Shown here piece by piece: positions 1-5,518 of a stretch of DNA of 8,272 nt (the stretch's first letter is position 1; each line of letters begins with the position of its first letter). The stretch lies in contig JABFVX010000137.1 in assembly GCA_013362555.1 (NCBI GenBank), forward strand, positions 1 to 8,272. The letters are read 5' to 3'. This stretch comes from Mycobacteriaceae bacterium. Its GTDB lineage: Bacteria > Actinomycetota > Actinomycetes > Mycobacteriales > Mycobacteriaceae. Below the pieces are notes generated by a model. It made no database searches. It had not been told where the DNA came from and saw only the letters and a program-made list of their open reading frames with translations. The position numbers were made by a program, and so were the translations under genes.

Positions 1-1284
1 GTCCGCGGCGACCGGCATGCCGTCGCGCAGATCGCTGGCCGCGCGTTCGAGGTGTGGGTACTCGCTTCCCAGTCCGCTCCGTTGCACGGCGTCGAACATC
101 ACGGCACAGCCTGCGGCGTGGCGACGGTCGGCAGGCACCGCCGCGGTGTGGAGGCGCGCGGCGGGTTGGGCGAGGTCGAGCCGATGGATTCGTTCGGACA
201 CCTGTGACTTCGCGGGAACTGGTGGTGCGGTGGCGGTTTCGGCGTGGTGGCGGGCGGCGAAGTCCGCAACGGCGACGCCGACCGGGACGCTCGACGCGAT
301 GGCGACCAAGCGGGCCACTCCTTGGTCGTGCGCGCTCGCGTAGTGTTCGGCAACCAGCCGCGCCGGGTTGGCCAAGGCCGAGTGGCCGGGATGGACGACG
401 AGCTTGACGCTACTGTCCCAGAACAGGTCTCGCGGAAGGTACCCGCAGCCTTCGTTGCCTGCCGCGAAATACTCGACGTTGCCCTCGAATTCGTACGCGC
501 CGACGGCCCACTCGATGCCCGGGTGAGCGCCGGACTGGGCGACGAGGTCCGCGACGATTGCGATCGCGCGCTTGCTCGCGAACGGGGCGTCGTATGCGGG
601 CAAGGCGTCCGGCTCGTCGTACGCGGACGGCACCGCGGCCGCGTCACCGAGGGGTGCCGGGGGCGCGGCGGGGCGGCGGTGCCACCGGCTCCGTTTGCGG
701 CGGAGCTGAACCGCGCTCCACAGCCGCGGCACCGGAAATCCGGCCGGCGGCAGCTGCGTCGCCTGCGCCGAGTGGTCGGCGACAGGTTCCCGGTGTTCGT
801 CCTGGCCCGCCTCGGCGAACACGGAGTGGACCTCGTGGTTCGCGTCGTCGACCGCGCTGCGCAGGGCCGCGAACGCGGCTGTGACGCGGTCGGCATGGAG
901 CTGCGAGTCACCTTCCGCGCCAGTGGGTTCCACTACTTCGCCGGTGGGCAGCACCTGGCACCCGGCGCTGTGCGCCGCGCCGACCGCCTGCCGAGCGCGG
1001 TCGTGGGCGGCGATGACCCGCCGGTGGCATCGCAGTGCGGTCTCCTCGGCGTCCTCCAGCGTTGCTGCGAGCTTGCCCAGCTCGGCGTGTATCTGCTCGA
1101 ACTGCGCACGCATGGCGTCGCCGGCCGGGCCGCGCCAGTAGTCTCCCGTGTTGTCGACGGCATGGGCGAGTTGCCGTTGGTGGTCGCGCAGTTGCTTGTG
1201 CGCGGACTGCCAGGCGCCGGCCAGTTGCCGAAGCCGCTCTCGTACGCCGGCGCTCGGTTCGACCGGTGTGTGCGCGGTGGTCAT
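1..1284 (-). CDS. Large WXG-motif protein, probable type VII secretion-associated protein (3' end missing)
   Basis: An open frame runs from ATG at 1284 leftwards to base 1 with no stop, giving 428 residues of a longer protein. Residues 1-105 are predominantly helical and carry a W-R-G turn at 50-52 between two helices, the signature of WXG100-type type VII secretion proteins. Residues 180-235 are a Pro/Ala-rich linker with a basic patch (about 195-204). Residues 235-345 form a compact-looking domain, rich in Trp, Tyr and Gly (for example W259-A-V-G), and a further domain starts near 375. The layout recalls mycobacterial proteins with DUF5631/DUF5632 domains, but that match is tentative and from memory. 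The ATG overlaps the stop of the EspC-like gene (ATGA, 1281-1284), so the two are probably translationally coupled. No signal peptide is visible. The true role is unknown: exported effector, cell-surface protein or secretion accessory factor are all possible. Confidence 0.8.
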   Translation of the reverse strand, partial: MTTAHTPVEPSAGVRERLRQLAGAWQSAHKQLRDHQRQLAHAVDNTGDYWRGPAGDAMRAQFEQIHAELGKLAATLEDAEETALRCHRRVIAAHDRARQAVGAAHSAGCQVLPTGEVVEPTGAEGDSQLHADRVTAAFAALRSAVDDANHEVHSVFAEAGQDEHREPVADHSAQATQLPPAGFPVPRLWSAVQLRRKRSRWHRRPAAPPAPLGDAAAVPSAYDEPDALPAYDAPFASKRAIAIVADLVAQSGAHPGIEWAVGAYEFEGNVEYFAAGNEGCGYLPRDLFWDSSVKLVVHPGHSALANPARLVAEHYASAHDQGVARLVAIASSVPVGVAVADFAARHHAETATAPPVPAKSQVSERIHRLDLAQPAARLHTAAVPADRRHAAGCAVMFDAVQRSGLGSEYPHLERAASDLRDGMPVAAD

Positions 1285-1532
1285 CGGCCGTTTCCGGCCG
1301 CGCCGAGCTGATCGGCGACGTCGGCGTCGTGCTGTTGGTAGGCGCGAGAATCGACGCGGACCTGCTCGGCCATGGCCTCCAGCCGGCCCGCGATCGTCTG
1401 GAGCAGCTCGGACGTCCCCGTCGGGGCCCCGTCCGGCTGGGGTATCGACATGCCGGAGATGGACGCGGCCGCTGCGGACAGCGTCACGGCCAGCCCGGCC
1501 ACCGATTCTGGATCTACCTGCACCCCGCCCAT
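1281..1532 (-). CDS. EspC-like small type VII secretion substrate (ESX-associated)
   Basis: This encodes an 83-residue, Ala-rich, helical protein with no signal peptide or membrane segment. The start at 1532 (M-G-G-V-Q-V-D-P) is chosen because a GGGGG run (1542-1546) lies nine bases upstream; the frame stays open to an ATG at 1604, but that would add 24 residues that do not look like the family. The pattern of an N-terminal V-x-V-x-P strand or helix start, an Ala-rich helix, a Gly/Pro break at 27-40 and a C-terminal helix fits the EspC/DUF2580 family of excreted ESX proteins. Y65-Q-Q-H-D69 is a YxxxD match to the general type VII secretion signal. The stop overlaps the ATG of the downstream WXG protein, so the pair is likely co-translated and may be co-secreted. 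Family assignment is by motif only. Confidence 0.78.
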   Translation of the reverse strand: MGGVQVDPESVAGLAVTLSAAAASISGMSIPQPDGAPTGTSELLQTIAGRLEAMAEQVRVDSRAYQQHDADVADQLGAAGNGR

Positions 1533-1541
1533 GTACTGCAA

Positions 1542-1546
1542 CCCCC
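1542..1546 (-). promoter_or_regulatory. Ribosome binding site that decides the EspC-like start
   Basis: On the minus strand this reads GGGGG, nine bases before ATG at 1532. It favours the 83-residue form over the longer open frame from 1604. The rest of the 90-base gap to the oxidoreductase gene (1547-1622) shows no convincing promoter or terminator hairpin. Confidence 0.45.
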
Positions 1547-1622
1547 GAATGCACCCTAACTTGTACCAGTTCCCGACTGTATCGAGGGCCAATCTGGTTG
1601 GCAACCCGAAGATCCCGACAGG

Positions 1623-2330
1623 TCAGACGGCGCAGCCGTCGGGGCCGCAGGTGTCGGCGTCGGCGAGGAGCGTGACAGCCGGAGTGCGGGTGGACCAGGC
1701 CTGGTTGAGGGCTTGGGCGAAGACCTCCGGAGGCTGTGCTCCCGAGACGGCGTACTTGCCGTCGAGGACGAAGAACGGAACTCCGGTCGCGCCGATGCTT
1801 GCCGCCTCGGCCTCGTCGGCGCGGACCTCGTCGGCGAACGCCTCGGGATCGGACAGCACGGCGCGGACCTCGGATTCGTCGAGGCCCGCGGCGAGCGCGA
1901 CGGACACCAGGCGCTCGGAATCGCCGAACAGGGCCGCGTCGTCGGCGAAGTTGGCCCGGTACAGGGCGTCGAGCAGCTGCTCCTGGGCGCCGCGCGCCAG
2001 GGCGAGGTGCAGCAGGCGGTGCATGTCGAAGCTGTTGCCGTAGTCGCGGCCCACAACGCGGTAGGGCAGGCCCATGGCCTCGGCCTGGGCGCCGATGCCA
2101 CGCTCGTTGGCGGCGGCCTGGGCCTCCGAGATGCCGTATTTCTGGGCGATCTTCGCTACCACCGGGCCGGAGTGGTCGGCCGGAAGGCTGGGGTCGAGCT
2201 CGAACGAGCGGTGCACGACCTGCACCTCGGCGCGGTGCGGGAACTCCGACAGCGCCGCCTCGAAGCGGTGTTTGCCCAGGTAGCAGAAGGGGCAGTTGAT
2301 GTCGGTCCAGACGTCGACCCGAAGTGTCAC
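1623..2330 (-). CDS. FrnE-like DsbA-family thiol-disulfide oxidoreductase
   Basis: The 235-residue product has the DsbA/2-hydroxychromene-2-carboxylate isomerase-like fold seen in FrnE. The redox motif C13-P-F-C16 sits after the first beta strand (V-D-V-W-T-D-I-N), a helical insertion follows, and G183-V-P185-F-F supplies the cis-proline loop opposite the active site. Length is normal for the family. The C-terminus has a second pair, C228-G-P-D-G-C233, a CX4C arrangement like that described for Deinococcus FrnE, which may relay electrons to the CXXC site. No signal peptide is present, so it should act in the cytoplasm on protein or small-molecule thiols. The start is GTG at 2330, preceded by a strong GAGGAGG five bases away. 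It lies 135 bases downstream of the antitoxin gene with a palindrome between them, so it is probably transcribed separately. The substrate cannot be told from the sequence. Confidence 0.92.
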   Translation of the reverse strand: MTLRVDVWTDINCPFCYLGKHRFEAALSEFPHRAEVQVVHRSFELDPSLPADHSGPVVAKIAQKYGISEAQAAANERGIGAQAEAMGLPYRVVGRDYGNSFDMHRLLHLALARGAQEQLLDALYRANFADDAALFGDSERLVSVALAAGLDESEVRAVLSDPEAFADEVRADEAEAASIGATGVPFFVLDGKYAVSGAQPPEVFAQALNQAWSTRTPAVTLLADADTCGPDGCAV

Positions 2331-2408
2331 GCGCGCCTCCTCAAAGGGTACTCAGCAGTCTCATCCTTCAACCGCGCGACTGCCGTGCATGTTCCAGGCC
2401 CGCCTGTG

Positions 2409-2465
2409 ATCTCCGGAATGACCCGTGACGTGCGTCCAACGCACGTCACGGGTCATTCCGGAGAT
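2409..2465. terminator. Perfect 27-bp palindrome with 3-base loop (copy 1 of a repeated hairpin)
   Basis: Bases 2409-2435 and 2439-2465 are exact reverse complements around the loop CCA. The hairpin begins on the base right after the TAA stop (2466-2468) of the minus-strand antitoxin gene, so it is well placed to end that transcript. No clear U-run follows in the minus direction; there is a modest T-rich stretch (2466-2475) in the plus direction. A diverged copy lies at 4036-4086, so it may also be a dispersed palindromic repeat. Confidence 0.8.
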
Positions 2466-2666
2466 TTACTTCTTTTCGGACTGGTCGTGCAGCGCCTTCT
2501 TCGCGGCGTCTTGGGCTTTGTCGACCTTGTCGGCGTACTTGCCGTCCGTCTTCTTGTCCACCAGGTCGCCGACCTTGTCGACGACCGGATTGAGCTTGTC
2601 GGCGTGCTCGGACGCGAGGTCGCCCGCTTTGGTTGCCGCGGCCTTCAGGTTGTCGAACAGTCCCAT
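2466..2666 (-). CDS. MT0933/Rv0909-like antitoxin family protein
   Basis: This 66-residue, highly charged, Lys/Asp/Ala-rich helical protein starts M-G-L-F-D-N-L-K and contains the repeated pattern D-K-x-G-D-x-x-D-K-K-T-D-G-K-Y-A-D-K-V-D-K-A (about residues 30-51). That pattern is typical of the MT0933-like antitoxin family, named after M. tuberculosis Rv0909. The ATG at 2666 is preceded by a purine-rich GGGAGAGG ribosome binding site. In M. tuberculosis the family member pairs with an adjacent toxin (Rv0910, SRPBCC fold), but no toxin gene lies next to this one: the upstream neighbour is a divergent flavoprotein and the downstream one a thiol oxidoreductase. Many actinobacterial copies are solitary, so an antitoxin activity here is not shown; a general stress or nucleic-acid-associated role is possible. 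No membrane segment or signal peptide is present. Confidence 0.85.
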   Translation of the reverse strand: MGLFDNLKAAATKAGDLASEHADKLNPVVDKVGDLVDKKTDGKYADKVDKAQDAAKKALHDQSEKK

Positions 2667-2699
2667 GGCGCCTCTCCCGACTCGAGTCTTGTCGAATAC

Positions 2700-2726
2700 A
2701 GGGTAGCCGCTGGATAACAGGCGCAA
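2700..2726 (-). promoter_or_regulatory. Possible promoter of the antitoxin gene
   Basis: On the minus strand TTGCGC (2726-2721) and TACCCT (2705-2700) are 15 bases apart, which is shorter than the usual 17. Transcription would start near 2693 and give a leader of about 27 bases holding the ribosome binding site. This is a weak match and an inference only. Confidence 0.22.
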
Positions 2727-2744
2727 CACGGCGTCGTCCACGAT

Positions 2745-2765
2745 GTTCGGTCGATATCGCCGAAC
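2745..2765. promoter_or_regulatory. Dyad in the divergent lhgO/antitoxin spacer, possible operator
   Basis: GTTCGG at 2745-2750 and CCGAAC at 2760-2765 flank the self-complementary core CGATATCG (2752-2759), with one extra T at 2751. It lies 60 bases upstream of the oxidase start in the 158-base divergent spacer. A dyad there could bind a repressor, but no regulator gene is in the window and no promoter elements are clear. Confidence 0.25.
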
Positions 2766-2813
2766 TCGGGTGCAGAGCGGCCCGAACTCGCGCAGGGTGG
2801 CGGGGACCGAGAT

Positions 2814-2818
2814 GGGAG
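2814..2818 (+). promoter_or_regulatory. Ribosome binding site that decides the GTG start of the LhgO-type gene
   Basis: GGGAG lies six bases before GTG at 2825. The reading frame is open further upstream to 2633, but that stretch crosses the divergent antitoxin gene and shows no protein-like sequence, so the GTG start is preferred. Confidence 0.6.
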
Positions 2819-2824
2819 CGTGCT

Positions 2825-4024
2825 GTGGCGGACGAGACGATAGGCATCGTGGGGGCGGGCATTGTGGGGCTGGCGATCGGCCGCGAGCTCGGGCTGCGCA
2901 GGCCGGGGTCGCGGATCGTGGTGCTGGAGAAGGAGTCCGGGGTGGCCCGGCACCAAACGGGGCACAACTCCGGGGTGGTGCACGCGGGGATCTACTACGA
3001 GCCGGGCAGCCTGAAGGCGCGACTGTGCACCCGAGGCCGAGACCTGTTGCGGGAGTACTGCGCCGAGAAGCGGTTGCCCTATGAGGAGTGCGGCAAGCTG
3101 GTGGTGGCGGTGACCGCCGACGACACGGCCCGCATGGAGGCTCTCGCCGCGCGTGCCGAGGCGAACGGGGTGCCGGGGCTGCGGCGGGTCGGCGCGGCGG
3201 AGATCCGCGATGTCGAGCCGTTCGCGGCAGGGCTGGCGGCATTGCACTCGCCGCGCACCGCCATCACCGACTTCGTCGGCGTCGCCGAGGCGTTCGCCGC
3301 GGACGTCGTCGCGGCGGGCGGCGAGGTGCGAACGGGATTTCACGTCACCGGAATTGGCCGTGAGCGGGGGAAAGTCACGCTGACGAGCGCGGGTGATGCG
3401 GTACGGGTGGATCGGCTGGTGGTCTGCGCCGGGCTGCACAGCGACGTGGTGTCGGAGTTGGCGGGCGACACTGTCGGGCCGCGGATAGTCCCCTTCCGGG
3501 GGGAGTACATGTTCGTCGCGCCGGAGAAGCGGGACCTGGTGCGCGGCTTGATCTATCCGGTCCCGGATCCGCGATACCCCTTCCTCGGGGTGCATTTCAC
3601 GCGCCGCGTGTCGGGCGAGCTCGAGGTCGGACCGAACGCGGTGCTGGCGTTCGCGCGGGAGGGTTACGGTCGGTCGGTGGTGTCGGCGCGGGATCTGCGC
3701 GCGATCGCGGGCTGGCCGGGCTTCTGGCGGATGGCCCGCAGACACTGGCGGATGGGGGTGCGGGAGATGTACGGATCGTTCTCGGCGACCGCATATATGG
3801 CGGCGGCCCAGCGCTACGTGCCCGACATCGGCGTGGACGACGTCGCGAAGGCGGGCGCGGGCGTGCGGGCCCAAGCTCTCGATGCCGACGGCGCACTGGT
3901 CGACGACTTCCGGATCCACCGGATCGGCCCCATCACCGCAATCCGGAACGCGCCGTCGCCCGCGGCCACCTCGTCCATGGCCATCGCCGAACACGTCGTG
4001 TCGACCCTGTGGGAGCGCATTTGA
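2825..4024 (+). CDS. lhgO: L-2-hydroxyglutarate oxidase/dehydrogenase, FAD-dependent
   Basis: The 399-residue product is a DAO-superfamily flavoprotein. The N-terminal Rossmann motif is G10-A-G12-I-V-G15, ending in the acidic E35 of V-V-L-E-K that contacts the adenosine ribose. H43-Q-T-G-H-N-S-G-V-V-H-A-G-I-Y-Y (to 58) is the conserved FAD-linked segment of the LhgO/L2HGDH family, and P-F-R-G-E-Y-M-F occurs mid-protein where family members have the substrate-domain strand. The C-terminal A-G-V-R-A-Q and N-A-P-S-P-A-A-T-S-S segments are also typical. Length is close to the enterobacterial enzyme. It should oxidise L-2-hydroxyglutarate to 2-oxoglutarate, probably passing electrons to the membrane quinone pool, as metabolite repair. 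No csiD- or gab-like partners are here, so it seems to be a stand-alone gene. It converges on the cysteine-rich gene, with a hairpin between them. A closely related 2-hydroxyacid specificity cannot be excluded. Confidence 0.9.
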   Translation: MADETIGIVGAGIVGLAIGRELGLRRPGSRIVVLEKESGVARHQTGHNSGVVHAGIYYEPGSLKARLCTRGRDLLREYCAEKRLPYEECGKLVVAVTADDTARMEALAARAEANGVPGLRRVGAAEIRDVEPFAAGLAALHSPRTAITDFVGVAEAFAADVVAAGGEVRTGFHVTGIGRERGKVTLTSAGDAVRVDRLVVCAGLHSDVVSELAGDTVGPRIVPFRGEYMFVAPEKRDLVRGLIYPVPDPRYPFLGVHFTRRVSGELEVGPNAVLAFAREGYGRSVVSARDLRAIAGWPGFWRMARRHWRMGVREMYGSFSATAYMAAAQRYVPDIGVDDVAKAGAGVRAQALDADGALVDDFRIHRIGPITAIRNAPSPAATSSMAIAEHVVSTLWERI

Positions 4025-4035
4025 GGATTCAAGCG

Positions 4036-4086
4036 TCCAGAACGACCCATGAGTTGCGTTCAACGCACGTCATGGGTCGTTCTGGA
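4036..4086. terminator. 25-bp palindrome between convergent genes (copy 2 of the repeated hairpin)
   Basis: Bases 4036-4060 pair with 4062-4086 around a single-base loop, with two adjacent mismatches (4053-4054 opposite 4068-4069). It sits 12 bases after the oxidase stop and 7 bases before the stop of the convergent cysteine-rich gene, an ideal site for a bidirectional terminator. The inner 24 pairs align with the palindrome at 2409-2465. No strong U-run follows on either side. Confidence 0.8.
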
Positions 4087-4092
4087 AACTGT

Positions 4093-4203
4093 TTACTTGG
4101 TGCTTCCGCAGCTGCAGCCGCAGTTGGATTCGGCAGTGCAGGCGCAGTTGGGGCCGCACGTGCACTGCGGGGAACAGCCGCAGCTCGAAGAGCGCATCGT
4201 CAC
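4093..4203 (-). CDS. Small cysteine-rich metallothionein-like peptide
   Basis: Reading leftwards from GTG at 4203 to TAA at 4093-4095 gives 36 residues with nine cysteines (8, 10, 14, 16, 20, 22, 28, 30, 32), every one in a C-x-C pattern: CGC, CTC, CAC and a closing CGCSC. The rest is Ser, Gly, Thr, Pro, Asn and the like, with no aromatic residue and no histidine. This is the composition of a metallothionein, which wraps a Cu(I) or Zn/Cd thiolate cluster in the cytoplasm. The pattern resembles short fungal copper metallothioneins more than SmtA/BmtA or MymT. GTG is chosen because GGAGG (4211-4215) lies seven bases before it; an in-frame ATG at 4197 would give 34 residues with 13 bases of spacing. 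It follows the deoxyribosyltransferase/Nudix gene by 70 bases, with a dyad in that gap. Metal specificity is not determinable from sequence. Confidence 0.82.
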   Translation of the reverse strand: MTMRSSSCGCSPQCTCGPNCACTAESNCGCSCGSTK

Positions 4204-4210
4204 AAGGTCA

Positions 4211-4215
4211 CCTCC
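4211..4215 (-). promoter_or_regulatory. Ribosome binding site of the metallothionein-like gene
   Basis: On the minus strand this reads GGAGG (within GGAGGTGA), seven bases before GTG at 4203. A strong site at good spacing is direct support that this very short frame is translated. Confidence 0.6.
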
Positions 4216-4218
4216 ACA

Positions 4219-4260
4219 TGGCCGACAATAAGGACATGCCGGTTGGTACTTGTCCGGCCA
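4219..4260. promoter_or_regulatory. Imperfect dyad upstream of the metallothionein-like gene, possible promoter/operator
   Basis: TGGCCGACAA (4219-4228) and TTGTCCGGCCA (4250-4260) are reverse complements apart from one bulged base. A possible minus-strand -10 element, TATTGT (4230-4225), overlaps the left arm, but no good -35 is seen and the implied leader would be very short. A metal-responsive repressor site is one reading; a hairpin ending the upstream deoxyribosyltransferase/Nudix transcript (stop at 4274-4276) is the other. Confidence 0.3.
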
Positions 4261-4273
4261 TTCCATTGTGCAC

Positions 4274-5419
4274 TCACCGGCCCGGAGGATCCATCCCGCC
4301 CACGACCTGCGCGATCATGCCGAGGGTCGCCCAGTCGACCAGCCCGTCGCGCCGGATTTGGCCGTATGTCGCGACTTCCACGCAGGTGCGTTCACCTGCC
4401 GCGGCCACCCCGTGGCTGCCGCCCGCCCGCAGCCGCTCCACTTCCGGTGCGGTGATCTCGGCGGCGAACAGGTGGGCGCGGTGGGTGGACATGATCGCGT
4501 TCACCTGGCGGTCGCCGTGGGGGCGGAGGCGGTCGCGGGCGAGCTCGAGGCCGGTCTCCTCGGCGAGCTCGGCCAGCGCGCGGTCGACCGGGTCGGCGGG
4601 CCCGGAGCCGCCGGGCAGTTCGTGGACGCACCCGTCGGCGGTGGTCGCGGCGCTGCGGAACTCGCGAACCAACACGATGAGGGTCTCGTCCAGGGTCGCG
4701 CCGGGCCGATACAGCAGCACGGCGCTGATGTCCGGGCGCCCGACGATGACCTCGCTGTCCTTGACCCGGTCTTCACCGGGCACGGCGACGCTCACGTGCA
4801 GGCCCCAGTGGTTTCCGCAGCGCCACATGACGCGGGCGCCCCGCAGCGCTGCGCCCGCCGTGCGCTGCGCCCGATACCACTGCTGGAACTCAGCGGTGTG
4901 CCAGATCAGCAGCGGCACCTCCCGCTCGCCGCCGGATCGCGGTGCGCCGGGGCCGATGCGGTCAAGCGCGCACGCGATGGTGCCGGGCAGGTCGGCAGCC
5001 GTCGGAACCTCGAACTTCTCGGCATAGTGGCGCAGATAGTCGTTCTTCGGCGCGTCCGGCGGCGCGCCGAACACCACGCGGCCGCTGTCGTGCCACATGC
5101 CCCATTCGACATTGGTGGTGAACGCGGGCATGGTGTCCAACACTCGCGGCACGTAGAAGACAACCTCGTCCGACAGGTGCAGGCAGCGTTCCTCCCAGTC
5201 GACCTGGTCCTGGTAATTGTCGTAGCGGTCGTGGCGGTGTTCGGGCACGAAGACGACGAGCCTGCCGCTGCTCCAGCGAGCGCGCAGTTCGGCGACGGCG
5301 CGCGGGCGCCACGAGGCGACTTCGGGGTCGCGCGGGGTCGGGCCTGCGAGAAAGACGGCTGCGTCCCAGCTTTCCGGCGGTTCTTCCTTGGCGTACACCA
5401 CCACGACGTCGGTCCCCAT
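4274..5419 (-). CDS. Fusion of nucleoside 2-deoxyribosyltransferase-like and Nudix-like domains
   Basis: The 381-residue product has two enzyme-like parts. Residues 1-155 resemble the Nuc_deoxyri_tr2 family: V-F-L-A-G-P-T-P-R (22-30) is the phosphate/ribose-binding loop, D74-W-E76 and N103-V-E105-W-G107 follow, E105 being the expected nucleophile. Residues 165-260 form a linking region (H174-T-A-E-F-Q-Q-W) leading into R228-P-D-I-S and V-R-E-F-R-S. The Nudix-like box is H266-E-L-P-G-G to A283-E-L-A-E-E-T-G-L291. It keeps E284, E287 and E288, but has Ala for the usual Arg and a segment two residues short that lacks the first Glu. The protein probably cleaves or transfers an N-glycosidic bond of a nucleoside or nucleotide and may hydrolyse a diphosphate-linked product. 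ATG at 5419 is chosen because the fold starts there; its ribosome binding site is weak and the frame is open upstream. It is divergent from the membrane-protein operon. Confidence 0.85.
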   Translation of the reverse strand: MGTDVVVVYAKEEPPESWDAAVFLAGPTPRDPEVASWRPRAVAELRARWSSGRLVVFVPEHRHDRYDNYQDQVDWEERCLHLSDEVVFYVPRVLDTMPAFTTNVEWGMWHDSGRVVFGAPPDAPKNDYLRHYAEKFEVPTAADLPGTIACALDRIGPGAPRSGGEREVPLLIWHTAEFQQWYRAQRTAGAALRGARVMWRCGNHWGLHVSVAVPGEDRVKDSEVIVGRPDISAVLLYRPGATLDETLIVLVREFRSAATTADGCVHELPGGSGPADPVDRALAELAEETGLELARDRLRPHGDRQVNAIMSTHRAHLFAAEITAPEVERLRAGGSHGVAAAGERTCVEVATYGQIRRDGLVDWATLGMIAQVVGGMDPPGR

Positions 5420-5518
5420 ACCGCCCAGCAAATCACAGCGGCCGTGGCGTGGATAACGGTATGTCCGAGCGGATGCGCGCCGACTGGTTGCGCTGCTACA
5501 TTTTTTCATGCTGTCCCG

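Noticed and set aside
99..911. Minus-strand open frame of 270 codons
   Set aside because: It is a shifted frame within the WXG-motif gene, extremely rich in Arg, Ser, Thr and Pro, typical of an out-of-frame reading of high-GC DNA.
244..1311. Long plus-strand open frame of 355 codons
   Set aside because: It is antisense to the WXG-motif gene. The minus strand has the W-R-G motif, a coherent multi-domain sequence and an ATGA junction with the EspC-like gene; the plus frame is Arg/Val/Gly-rich with no family features.
2345..2371. TTGAAG and TACCCT 15 bases apart before the FrnE-like gene, as a promoter
   Set aside because: The -10-like element would place the transcript start inside the ribosome binding site, which contradicts the strong Shine-Dalgarno sequence there.
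1713..2717. Plus-strand open frame of 334 codons
   Set aside because: It lies antisense to the FrnE-like gene and the antitoxin, both of which have clear families and ribosome binding sites.
2645..4063. Minus-strand open frame of 472 codons
   Set aside because: It is antisense to the LhgO-type oxidase and rich in His, Arg and Pro with no recognisable domain.
2409..4086. The two palindromes as ends of a mobile element enclosing the antitoxin and oxidase genes
   Set aside because: Each is a complete palindrome rather than a half-site, no target duplication or transposase is seen, and their pair-preserving divergence fits independent hairpins better.
5448..5456. TTATCCACG on the minus strand, one mismatch to a DnaA box
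   Set aside because: It is a single copy with no cluster of boxes, no AT-rich unwinding region and no dnaA or dnaN nearby, so it is probably chance.
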